Assembly (NCBI GenBank): GCA_964593895.1
Contig: CAZQKL010000003.1
Coordinates: forward strand, 1-33,343
Reading direction: 5' to 3'
Length of the DNA stretch: 33,343 bases
From: CAZQKL01 sp964593895 [NCBI: uncultured bacterium]
GTDB taxonomy: Bacteria > DYJV01
Shown here in pieces: positions 26,848 through 33,343 of the stretch; position 1 is the first letter of the stretch, and the number at the start of each line of letters is the position of its first letter. The notes beneath the pieces were generated by a model. That model had not been told where the DNA came from, did not search any database, and saw nothing but the letters and a program-made list of their open reading frames with translations. The translations under genes were made by a program, and so were the position numbers.

Positions 26848-28908
26848 ATGATATCAAGAGTTTTAAAACTATTTCTTATCACACTATTTTCGCTTTATTT
26901 TCTCGTTTTTGGAATTTTTCTTTATTTTTTTACTCAAACATCCCATCAATTTCTTTTTTTTATTCTATTTTTTGTTAGCTTGCTTTTAGTTTCATTGATA
27001 ATTATTATCATTTTTGCGAATGCAATTAAGTTAGAATTTGAAAGCCTTGCGACAAATTATACATTTGTAAAAAACAGGGAAAATCTTTTACTTGATTCAA
27101 TTACAGAGGGAGTTTGTTGGCTTGATAAAAAAGGAGATATAGTTTTTGCAAATAGAAGTGCTAAATTCATTCTTGGATATAGTGAAGATGATAAACTACT
27201 TGGAGAGAATTTTCATAAGCTTGTTCATAAGGATGAAAGAGAACCAAAAGAAAAGTGCGCTGTAGAAATTACTTTAAAAAATGGGACATGTAATTTTTTT
27301 AGAAATGAATACTTTGTAAGAAAAGATGGTAAAAGAATTCCAGTTGCAGTTTTTACCTCTCCAATAATTGAAAAGGATAAAATAACAGGTGCTGTTGTAA
27401 CATTTATTGATTTGACCCATGAAGTAAAACAGAGAGAAGAGATAGAAAAATATAAAACAATTATTGAGCAAGCTTCAGTAATTATTGTTATAACTGATAA
27501 AGATGGCAATATTCAATATGTAAATCCAACATTTGAAAAAATAACAGGATATTCAAAAAGTGAAGTTTTAGGAAAAAATCCAAGAATTTTAAAAAGTGGA
27601 GTTCATCCAAAATCTTTTTATGAAAATTTATGGAATACAATTTTATCTGGCAAAATGTGGGAAGGGGAGTTTGTCAATAAAAAGAAGGATGGTGCTTTTT
27701 ACTATGAGGAGGCAAACATATTTCCAATTAGAAATAGAGAAGGTAAAATAACAAATTTTGTTGGAATAAAGAAAGATATTACAAAATCTAAGATGTTAGA
27801 AGAGCAGTTATTTCAAGCACAAAAGATGGAAGCAATTGGAAGATTAACTGGAAGTATTGCCCATGATTTTAATAATATTTTAACAATTATTTCTGGCTAT
27901 GCTGAAATGTTGCAAAAAAATCTTCCATCAAAGCATACAGAAAAGATTTTAGAAGCTGTTGAAAGAGCTAAAGATTTAATAAATAAACTTCTTGCTTTCA
28001 GTAGAAAACAGGAAATAAATCCAAAGCCTATAAATATTGTAAATGAAATAAAAAGCCTTGAAAAGATGATAAGACGGCTAATCCCTGAAGATATTGAGCT
28101 AAAATTTAATTATTCAGAGGAAAATTTAGTTGTTTTTATGGACCCAACTCAAATTGAACAGATTTTAATTAATTTAATTGTAAATTCAAGAGATGCTTTG
28201 TATGAGAAAAAAGATGAGGAAAATAAGAAGATAGAAGTTAATGTAAAAAAAGTTGAAAATAAGGTATTAATTGAAGTTAAAGATAATGGGATTGGTATTC
28301 CAAAATCAATCCAAAATAGAATATTTGAACCTTTTTTTACAACTAAAAAACCTGGAATTGGCACAGGATTGGGATTATCAACAGTTTATGGAATAGTTTT
28401 GCAAAATAAAGGTGAAATAAAATTCAAATCTGAAGTTGGCAAAGGCACAAGTTTTTTTATTTATCTCCCTTTATTTTCAAAGGATAAAATAAATGATGAA
28501 AAACAGAATAAAGAAGTTTTAGAAAATTTACCAAAAGGTAAAGAGAAAGTTCTTGTTGTTGAAGATGAAAAGGAGATAAAAGAGATTTTAAATGAAATGT
28601 TAACCTCACTTGGTTATAAAGTTTCTTTAGCTTCAAATGGTCAGGAAGCATTAGAAACTCTTGAAAAAAACAATTACGATTTTGATTTAATTATTTCTGA
28701 TATAATTATGCCTGAAATGGATGGATATGAATTGTATTCAAAAATCCAGTCATTAAAGCCTTCAGTAAAATTTATCTTTACAACAGGTTATTCAGATGAA
28801 GCATTAAAAGAACTTGGAGTTAAATTAAAAAAGATAAATTTTTTAAAAAAACCTTTTACTTTAAAAGAATTATCATTAAAAATTAGAGAAGTTTTAAATT
28901 CTCAATAA
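26848..28908 (+). CDS. Hybrid sensor histidine kinase with two PAS domains and receiver
   Basis: This is a membrane-bound two-component sensor of 686 aa. Two transmembrane helices lie at about 5-25 and 34-55 with almost no periplasmic loop, so the signal is likely sensed in the cytosol or membrane. PAS domains follow at about 70-190 and 200-315 (TDKDGNIQYVNPTFEKITGY in the second). The phosphorylated histidine is H339 in GSIAHDFNNIL. The ATP-binding domain has VNSRDAL and GTGLGLSTVYGI. The C-terminal receiver has phospho-acceptor D618 in ISDIIMPEMDG, making it a hybrid kinase. The start was set at 26848 because a longer reading from the upstream TTG would run through the promoter. Output partner and signal are unknown; no response regulator gene is adjacent. 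Confidence 0.9.
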   Translation: MISRVLKLFLITLFSLYFLVFGIFLYFFTQTSHQFLFFILFFVSLLLVSLIIIIIFANAIKLEFESLATNYTFVKNRENLLLDSITEGVCWLDKKGDIVFANRSAKFILGYSEDDKLLGENFHKLVHKDEREPKEKCAVEITLKNGTCNFFRNEYFVRKDGKRIPVAVFTSPIIEKDKITGAVVTFIDLTHEVKQREEIEKYKTIIEQASVIIVITDKDGNIQYVNPTFEKITGYSKSEVLGKNPRILKSGVHPKSFYENLWNTILSGKMWEGEFVNKKKDGAFYYEEANIFPIRNREGKITNFVGIKKDITKSKMLEEQLFQAQKMEAIGRLTGSIAHDFNNILTIISGYAEMLQKNLPSKHTEKILEAVERAKDLINKLLAFSRKQEINPKPINIVNEIKSLEKMIRRLIPEDIELKFNYSEENLVVFMDPTQIEQILINLIVNSRDALYEKKDEENKKIEVNVKKVENKVLIEVKDNGIGIPKSIQNRIFEPFFTTKKPGIGTGLGLSTVYGIVLQNKGEIKFKSEVGKGTSFFIYLPLFSKDKINDEKQNKEVLENLPKGKEKVLVVEDEKEIKEILNEMLTSLGYKVSLASNGQEALETLEKNNYDFDLIISDIIMPEMDGYELYSKIQSLKPSVKFIFTTGYSDEALKELGVKLKKINFLKKPFTLKELSLKIREVLNSQ

Positions 28909-28914
28909 AATTTC

Positions 28915-28943
28915 TTGACATTAACAAATTTATGTATTATTAA
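28915..28943 (+). promoter_or_regulatory. Promoter of the dtxR-like/feoAB operon
   Basis: A perfect TTGACA at 28915-28920, 17 bases and TATTAA at 28938-28943 stand 11 bases before the ATG at 28955, leaving a leader of about four bases and no Shine-Dalgarno sequence. It lies directly after the histidine kinase stop. Confidence 0.65.
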
Positions 28944-28947
28944 TAAA

Positions 28948-28963
28948 GTTAGCTATGCCTAAC
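28948..28963. promoter_or_regulatory. Candidate DtxR/MntR-type operator over the start codon
   Basis: GTTAG and CTAAC form an inverted repeat separated by six bases (GTTAG-CTATGC-CTAAC), with the ATG of the regulator inside the spacer. The half-sites resemble the GTTAG/CTAAC core of DtxR/IdeR-type operators, and the site lies at the expected transcription start. Autoregulation by the encoded regulator and metal is inferred. Confidence 0.5.
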
Positions 28964-29686
28964 AAAGAGCTTACACCAAGTTTAGAAGATTATCTTGAGG
29001 TAATTTTAAAGTTAACAAAAGAGAATAATGTTGCAAGAGTTAAAGATATTGCAGAAAAGATAAATGTAAAGTTTTCTTCTGTAACAGGAGCATTAAAACA
29101 GCTGTCAAAACTTGGACTTGTAAATTATCAACCTTATCAATATATTACGTTAACTGAAAAGGGAAAAAATGAAGCTAAAAAAATTGAGAGAAAAAGGAAA
29201 ATTTTAAGGAATTTTTTTACAAAATTTTTTGGTATGAAATATACTGAAGCGGAAGAGACTGCATGTAAGGTTGAGCATTTTTTAGAAAATGAAATTATTG
29301 ATAAATTTGAAAAATTAAATGAATTTATAGAAAAATGTCCAAGGACTGACAAATTGTGGCTTGAAAAATTGAAGTGTTATTTAAATGGTAAAAAAGAAGA
29401 TGAAAAATGTTTTGAATGTATTGAAAAACTTTATAAAGATTATAAAAATAAACCTCAAATAACTTTAAAGGATTTAAAGCCTGGAGAAAAAGGTAAAATT
29501 ATTAAATTTGTAAAAAAAGACCAGCTTGTTAAAAGATTAACTGACCTTGGAGCAACTTCAAATGAAATAATTACAGTAAAAAAAATAGCCCCCCTTGGTG
29601 ACCCAATTGATGTTGAAATTAGAGGTTTTCATATTTCAATTAGAAAAAAAGATGCTGAAAATATAATTGTTGAGAAGGTAAAATGA
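28955..29686 (+). CDS. DtxR/MntR-family metal-dependent regulator with FeoA-like C-terminal domain
   Basis: This is a predicted metal-sensing repressor of the downstream iron transport genes. The 243-aa protein has an N-terminal winged helix (about 7-72; SLEDYLEVILKLTKENNVAR), a metal-binding and dimerisation domain to about 165, and a C-terminal SH3/FeoA domain (168-243). Metal ligands C104, E107 and H108 are in the motif CKVEH, and D12 is in place of the MntR aspartate. The position of the usual ancillary histidine appears to be R81. A CFEC pair (C152, C155) is also present. A predicted operator spans its own start codon. The overlap with feoA is four bases. Whether iron or manganese is sensed is not clear; feoAB suggests Fe(II). 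Confidence 0.88.
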   Translation: MPNKELTPSLEDYLEVILKLTKENNVARVKDIAEKINVKFSSVTGALKQLSKLGLVNYQPYQYITLTEKGKNEAKKIERKRKILRNFFTKFFGMKYTEAEETACKVEHFLENEIIDKFEKLNEFIEKCPRTDKLWLEKLKCYLNGKKEDEKCFECIEKLYKDYKNKPQITLKDLKPGEKGKIIKFVKKDQLVKRLTDLGATSNEIITVKKIAPLGDPIDVEIRGFHISIRKKDAENIIVEKVK

Positions 29687-29904
29687 GTCCAATTATAGCT
29701 TTTTCTCAAGGTCAGAAGGTTAAAATTAAAGCAATAAAAAGTGGAAAAGGTTTACAAAAAAGACTTGAAGCAATGGGACTTGGGTTAAATAAAGTTGTTG
29801 AGATTGTTAAAACTCCACCTGGCCCTATAATTGTTAAAGTGGAAAATTCTAAAATTGCTTTAGGTTTTGGTGAAGCAAGTAAAATTTATGGAGAGCCAGT
29901 ATAA
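29683..29904 (+). CDS. feoA: Ferrous iron transport protein FeoA
   Basis: This is a small cytosolic SH3-fold protein needed for FeoB-mediated Fe(II) uptake; its exact action is unsettled. The 73-aa protein shows GQKVKIKAIKSGKGLQKRLEAMGL and IVKVENSKIALGFGEASKI, covering the full FeoA domain. AAGG precedes the ATG. It overlaps the regulator by four bases and feoB starts one base after its stop, so all three are translated together. Confidence 0.92.
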   Translation: MSPIIAFSQGQKVKIKAIKSGKGLQKRLEAMGLGLNKVVEIVKTPPGPIIVKVENSKIALGFGEASKIYGEPV

Positions 29905-29905
29905 T

Positions 29906-32179
29906 ATGAAAGAATTTAAAATTGCTCTTTCTGGCAATCCTAATGCAGGTAAAAGTTCAATTTTTAATGCATTAACAGGTTCAAGACAGCATGTTGCGAA
30001 TTATCCAGGTGTTACTGTGGAAAAGAAAGAAGGTGAATACATATTTAATGGTGTAAAATTTAAAGTAATTGATTTACCTGGAATTTATAGTTTAAGTGCA
30101 TATTCAATTGAGGAAATTGTTGCAAGGAATTTTATTTTAGAGGAGAAACCTGATGTTGTTGTTGATGTTATTGATGCATCAAATATTGAAAGGAATCTTT
30201 ATCTTGCAATTCAGCTACTTGAATTAAATGTTCCATTAATTTTGAATTTAAATATGATAGATGAAGCAAGGAAAAAAGGATTGGAAATTAATTCTCAATA
30301 TCTTTCCAAACTTTTAGGAGTTCCAGTTGTTGAAACAATAGCAAATAGAGAAAAAGGAATTGATGAATTAAAAGAGGTTATCTACGATTTTTGTATAAAT
30401 AAAAAAGAAATTTCACCTCCAAAATTTTATTATGGTGATGAAATTGAAAGTTCAATTGAGGTTCTAAAAACTTTTCTTGAAAGTTCCCCAATTTCTAAAA
30501 AGTATAATTTAAAGTGGATTGCATTGAAACTTCTTGAAGATGATGTTGAGATAAAAAAAGAAGTTAAAAAATATTTTCCTGAAAATCATGAATTTTGGAA
30601 AATTTTAAACAATGAAATTGAAAATTTAAGGAGCATATTTAATGAAGAGCCAGATATTTTAATTTCAGAAAAAAGATATGGATTTATCTCAGGAGCATGC
30701 AAAGAAAGTGTAACCAGAATAAATCCTCCAAGAATTGATATTTCTGATAAAATTGATGCGGTTTTAACAAATAAATTTTTCGGAATTCCTATATTCCTAT
30801 TTTTAATGTATTTAACTTTTCAGCTTACATTTACTCTTGGTGAAAAACCTGTAGAATGGATTGATACTTTTTTTACCTATTTATCTCATCTAATTTCAAC
30901 TTACTGGCATGGTGAAAATTTGATTAAATCATTAATTGTAAATGGAGTTATTCCAGGGGTAGGTTCTGTTATAGTATTTTTGCCAAATATAATCCTACTC
31001 TTTTTAGCTATAGGTATATTGGAATCCACAGGATATATGGCAAGAGCAGCTTTTATTATTGATAAGATTATGCATAAAATCGGTCTTCATGGGAAAAGTT
31101 TTATTCCAATGTTAATTGGGTTTGGTTGCAATGTTCCTGGAATTATGGCTACAAGAACACTTGATACAGAAAAGGATAGAATTTTAACTATCCTTATTCT
31201 TCCTCTTATGAGTTGCGGAGCAAGAGTTCCAATTTATATGTTAATTATTCCTGCTTTTTTCCCTTCTAAATTTCAGGCTCCAATAATGTGGGGAATATAT
31301 ATTACAGGAATAATTATAGCTCTTGTGCTTGTAAAAATTTTAAATAGATTAATTTTCAAGGGAGTTCCTGCACCTTTTTTAATGGAACTTCCTCCATATA
31401 GAATTCCAACTTTTAAGAATTTATACCTTTATGTGAGGGAGAAAAGTTACCAATATTTGAAAAAAGCTGGAACAATTATTTTAGCTCTTTCAATTATATT
31501 ATGGTTTTTATCAAGTTTTCCAAAAACCACTCATTTTAAAAAAGATTATGATGAAATAATTACCAGAATAAAAAAAGATTTAGCTATTAAAGAACATTCA
31601 TTGATTAGTGAGATAGAAAAATCTCCAGATTATAAAATAATAAAAAAATTAGTTGAAGAAGGGAAATATGATGAAGCAAAAAGTATAGCCAAAAACCTGT
31701 ATTTAAAGATTTTAAAATTAAAAGTTTTGAAAGAGAATGCAGAAAAACAGATTGAAAAGATAAAAGCTGAAAAAATGTCAGAAATAGCTTCAAATACATT
31801 TATAGGAAAATTAGGGCATTTTCTTGCACCAATTTTTAAACCCCTTGGTTTTGACTGGAAAATTGTAACAGCAATAATTGCTTCTTTGCCTGCAAAAGAA
31901 GTATTTGTATCTCAAATGAGTATTATAAATGCAGTTGGAGAAAAAGAATCAACAAAAAGGTTAATTGTAAAATTAAGGAGAAACTATTCCCCAATTGTAG
32001 GAATTTCCATACTTTTATGGGTATTAATTGCTTCTCCATGTATTGCAACATTAGCGGTTACCAAAAAAGAGACAGGTAGCTGGAAATGGGTTTTTTTGCA
32101 ATTTTTTGGTTTAACTTTTCTTGCTTATTTTCTTGTTTTTATGGTTTATAATTTTCTAAATATTCTTCTAATGCATTAA
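29906..32179 (+). CDS. feoB: Ferrous iron transporter FeoB
   Basis: This is an inner-membrane GTPase-linked permease for Fe(II). The 757-aa protein opens with the G-domain: G1 GNPNAGKS at 10-17, G2 around PGVTVE, G3 DLPGIYSL and G4 NLNMIDEA. The transmembrane core includes two Gate domains around LESTGYMARAAF and FGCNVPGIMATRTLD, and later SLPAKEVFVSQM. Between two helices, residues about 540-632 form a long Lys/Glu-rich stretch with probable helices. The ATG at 29906 gives the expected N-terminus; in-frame starts at 29867 or 29888 would add residues not seen in the family and overlap feoA. Its 3' end overlaps the convergent purL by 41 bases. FeoC is absent. Confidence 0.95.
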   Translation: MKEFKIALSGNPNAGKSSIFNALTGSRQHVANYPGVTVEKKEGEYIFNGVKFKVIDLPGIYSLSAYSIEEIVARNFILEEKPDVVVDVIDASNIERNLYLAIQLLELNVPLILNLNMIDEARKKGLEINSQYLSKLLGVPVVETIANREKGIDELKEVIYDFCINKKEISPPKFYYGDEIESSIEVLKTFLESSPISKKYNLKWIALKLLEDDVEIKKEVKKYFPENHEFWKILNNEIENLRSIFNEEPDILISEKRYGFISGACKESVTRINPPRIDISDKIDAVLTNKFFGIPIFLFLMYLTFQLTFTLGEKPVEWIDTFFTYLSHLISTYWHGENLIKSLIVNGVIPGVGSVIVFLPNIILLFLAIGILESTGYMARAAFIIDKIMHKIGLHGKSFIPMLIGFGCNVPGIMATRTLDTEKDRILTILILPLMSCGARVPIYMLIIPAFFPSKFQAPIMWGIYITGIIIALVLVKILNRLIFKGVPAPFLMELPPYRIPTFKNLYLYVREKSYQYLKKAGTIILALSIILWFLSSFPKTTHFKKDYDEIITRIKKDLAIKEHSLISEIEKSPDYKIIKKLVEEGKYDEAKSIAKNLYLKILKLKVLKENAEKQIEKIKAEKMSEIASNTFIGKLGHFLAPIFKPLGFDWKIVTAIIASLPAKEVFVSQMSIINAVGEKESTKRLIVKLRRNYSPIVGISILLWVLIASPCIATLAVTKKETGSWKWVFLQFFGLTFLAYFLVFMVYNFLNILLMH

Positions 32180-33343
32180 AATAAGCATCTTTTAATTTTT
32201 CAAGTTCAATATCAATGATGTCTAAAATTTTTAGCCTGTTTTCAATAGTTTCTCCAATAACTGTAAAATCTATGTTAAAATCTCTTGCTATTTTTTCTAT
32301 TTTATCCAAATTTTCAGATGCACATGAAATAACAATTCTTGATGGACCTTCACCAAAATAAGTTTTTAAAAGATTATCAGATGAAAGATTTATTTTTGCT
32401 CCAATTAATTTTTTTCCTGTAATACAGCATTCAGCAATTGCAACAGCTAAACCACCTTCAGAAACATCATGAGCTGATTTTAATAAATCAAGGTCATTCA
32501 TTTTTATTAAACCATCAATCAATCTCTTCTCATAATCAAGGTCAACTTCTGGCAAATTTCCAGTTACTTTATTATGAAACTGGAAAAGATATTCAGAACC
32601 AGCCAAATATCCATCTATTCTACCTAAAAGAACAATTTTATCTCCAATATCTTTAAACCATTGAGTTAAATGTTTTTCAATGTTTTCAAGAATTCCAACC
32701 ATTCCAATTGTTGGAGTAGGATATATAGGATTACCACTTGTTTCGTTATAGAAACTCACATTTCCACTGACTACAGGAGTTTTTAAAATTTTGCAAGCTT
32801 CAGCAATTCCTTCAACAGCTTCTTTAAATTGCCACATAATTTCAGGCTTTTCAGGATTACCAAAATTTAAACAATCTGTAATAGCTTTTGGGACTGCACC
32901 AGAGCATGCTACATTCCTTGCACTTTCACAAACAGCCAACATTGCACCTTTTTTAGGGTCAAGATAGCAGTATCTTGAATTACAATCTGAACTTATTGCA
33001 ATCCCTTTATTTGTCCCTTTAATTCTTATAACTGCAGAATCTGAGCCTGGTAAAACAACAGTGTTTATTCTAACCATATGGTCATACTGTTCATATACCC
33101 ATTTTTTGCTTGCAATATTTAAATTTTTCAATAATTCAATTAAAACTTTATTAAAATTTTTTGGCTGAGGAATATCGTTTTCATTAAAATTTCTAAGTTT
33201 TTCAATATATTCAGGCTTTTTATAAGGTCTATTATATTTTGGAGCATCTTCAGAAAGATACTTTACAGGAATTTTAGCACATATCTCTCCATTGAATTTT
33301 AAAGTTAAAAACCCATCATCAGTTACATGTCCAACAACAACTG
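32139..33343 (-). CDS. purL: Phosphoribosylformylglycinamidine synthase PurL, C-terminal part (cut by window edge)
   Basis: It makes FGAM from FGAR, glutamine and ATP in purine synthesis. About 401 C-terminal residues are visible, and the reading frame stays open to the window's right edge, so the N-terminal half lies outside. It reads VVVGHVTDDGFLTLKFNGEI near the edge, then NIASKKWVYEQYDHMVR, the typical start of the second half of small PurL. DCLNFGNPEKPEIMWQFKEA, VSGNVSFYNET, SAHDVSEGGLAVAIAECC and GEGPSRIVISC follow. A TTG at 33131 is internal and not the start. In the small-PurL type it works with PurQ and PurS; neither is seen. The stop overlaps feoB by 41 bases. Confidence 0.95.
   Translation of the reverse strand, partial: VVVGHVTDDGFLTLKFNGEICAKIPVKYLSEDAPKYNRPYKKPEYIEKLRNFNENDIPQPKNFNKVLIELLKNLNIASKKWVYEQYDHMVRINTVVLPGSDSAVIRIKGTNKGIAISSDCNSRYCYLDPKKGAMLAVCESARNVACSGAVPKAITDCLNFGNPEKPEIMWQFKEAVEGIAEACKILKTPVVSGNVSFYNETSGNPIYPTPTIGMVGILENIEKHLTQWFKDIGDKIVLLGRIDGYLAGSEYLFQFHNKVTGNLPEVDLDYEKRLIDGLIKMNDLDLLKSAHDVSEGGLAVAIAECCITGKKLIGAKINLSSDNLLKTYFGEGPSRIVISCASENLDKIEKIARDFNIDFTVIGETIENRLKILDIIDIELEKLKDAYFNALEEYLENYKP

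Noticed and set aside
29867-29905. Earlier feoB start inside feoA
   Set aside because: The extra 13 residues are not family-like; the ATG at 29906 gives the standard FeoB N-terminus one base after the feoA stop.
32139-33131. PurL as a complete 330-aa gene starting at TTG 33131
   Set aside because: The frame stays open to the right edge and the upstream residues match PurL (VTDDGFLTL...), so the gene is cut by the window.

Overview
The window is a strongly AT-rich, very densely packed bacterial chromosome segment of 36 protein genes, one of them cut by the right edge, plus one tRNA. It holds no rRNA, insertion sequence, CRISPR array or phage gene. The peptidoglycan-associated lipoprotein Pal and two further lipoproteins point to a Gram-negative envelope. 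FeoAB, radical-SAM and [4Fe-4S] proteins, together with A/T-ending codons, AGA arginine codons and Lys/Glu/Ile-rich proteins, suggest a low-GC anaerobe, perhaps thermophilic. Pal and the 213-aa lipoprotein remind me of Thermodesulfobacteriota, Deferribacterota or deltaproteobacterial relatives. The phylum cannot be fixed from this window alone. No gene-free stretch exceeds about 170 bases; the longest are 11598-11765 (promoters and operator) and 15466-15618 (a gene remnant).

Layout. (1) 17-6861, plus strand: an M24 aminopeptidase, the riboflavin genes ribE-ribBA-ribH, nusB, a 98-aa orphan, an Hsp20 chaperone and Lon, in one tightly coupled run. (2) 6835-11597, minus strand: five genes in which each overlaps the next: ABC ATPase, MacB/FtsX-type permease, CDF zinc-type transporter, SurA/PrsA-like lipoprotein and a stand-alone HgdB/BcrC-like iron-sulfur protein. 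(3) 11691-13753: groES-groEL with a CIRCE operator and a clear intrinsic terminator. (4) 13790-14758: a D-2-hydroxyacid dehydrogenase. (5) 14755-18199, minus strand: livHMGF branched-chain amino acid ABC transporter without a binding protein, interrupted by a frameshifted nucleotidyltransferase remnant. (6) 18270-19766, minus strand: tRNA-Gly(CCC) followed by purF. (7) 19832-25770, plus strand: pal, hisH, lipoprotein, maf, yggS, a membrane-anchored coiled-coil protein, leuD, leuB and cheV. (8) 25767-26771, minus strand: a radical-SAM protein of the AmmeMemoRadiSam type. (9) 26848-28908: a hybrid histidine kinase. (10) 28955-32179: a DtxR/MntR-family regulator, feoA and feoB. (11) 32139-33343, minus strand: the 3' part of purL.

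Two architectural habits stand out. First, several genes that begin transcription units have a sigma70-like promoter with a 17-bp spacer whose -10 box lies only 6-11 bases before the ATG, with no Shine-Dalgarno sequence, which predicts leaderless or nearly leaderless mRNAs. Genes inside operons, and groES, livH and pal, carry normal Shine-Dalgarno sequences. Second, all four convergent gene pairs overlap in their coding sequences, with no intergenic terminator. The genes are mostly housekeeping, and I see no convincing new defence or secretion system. The best candidates for new biology are the five-gene overlapping operon, the leaderless promoter architecture, the predicted metal-responsive operator spanning the start codon of the dtxR-like gene, and the decayed nucleotidyltransferase inside the liv operon.
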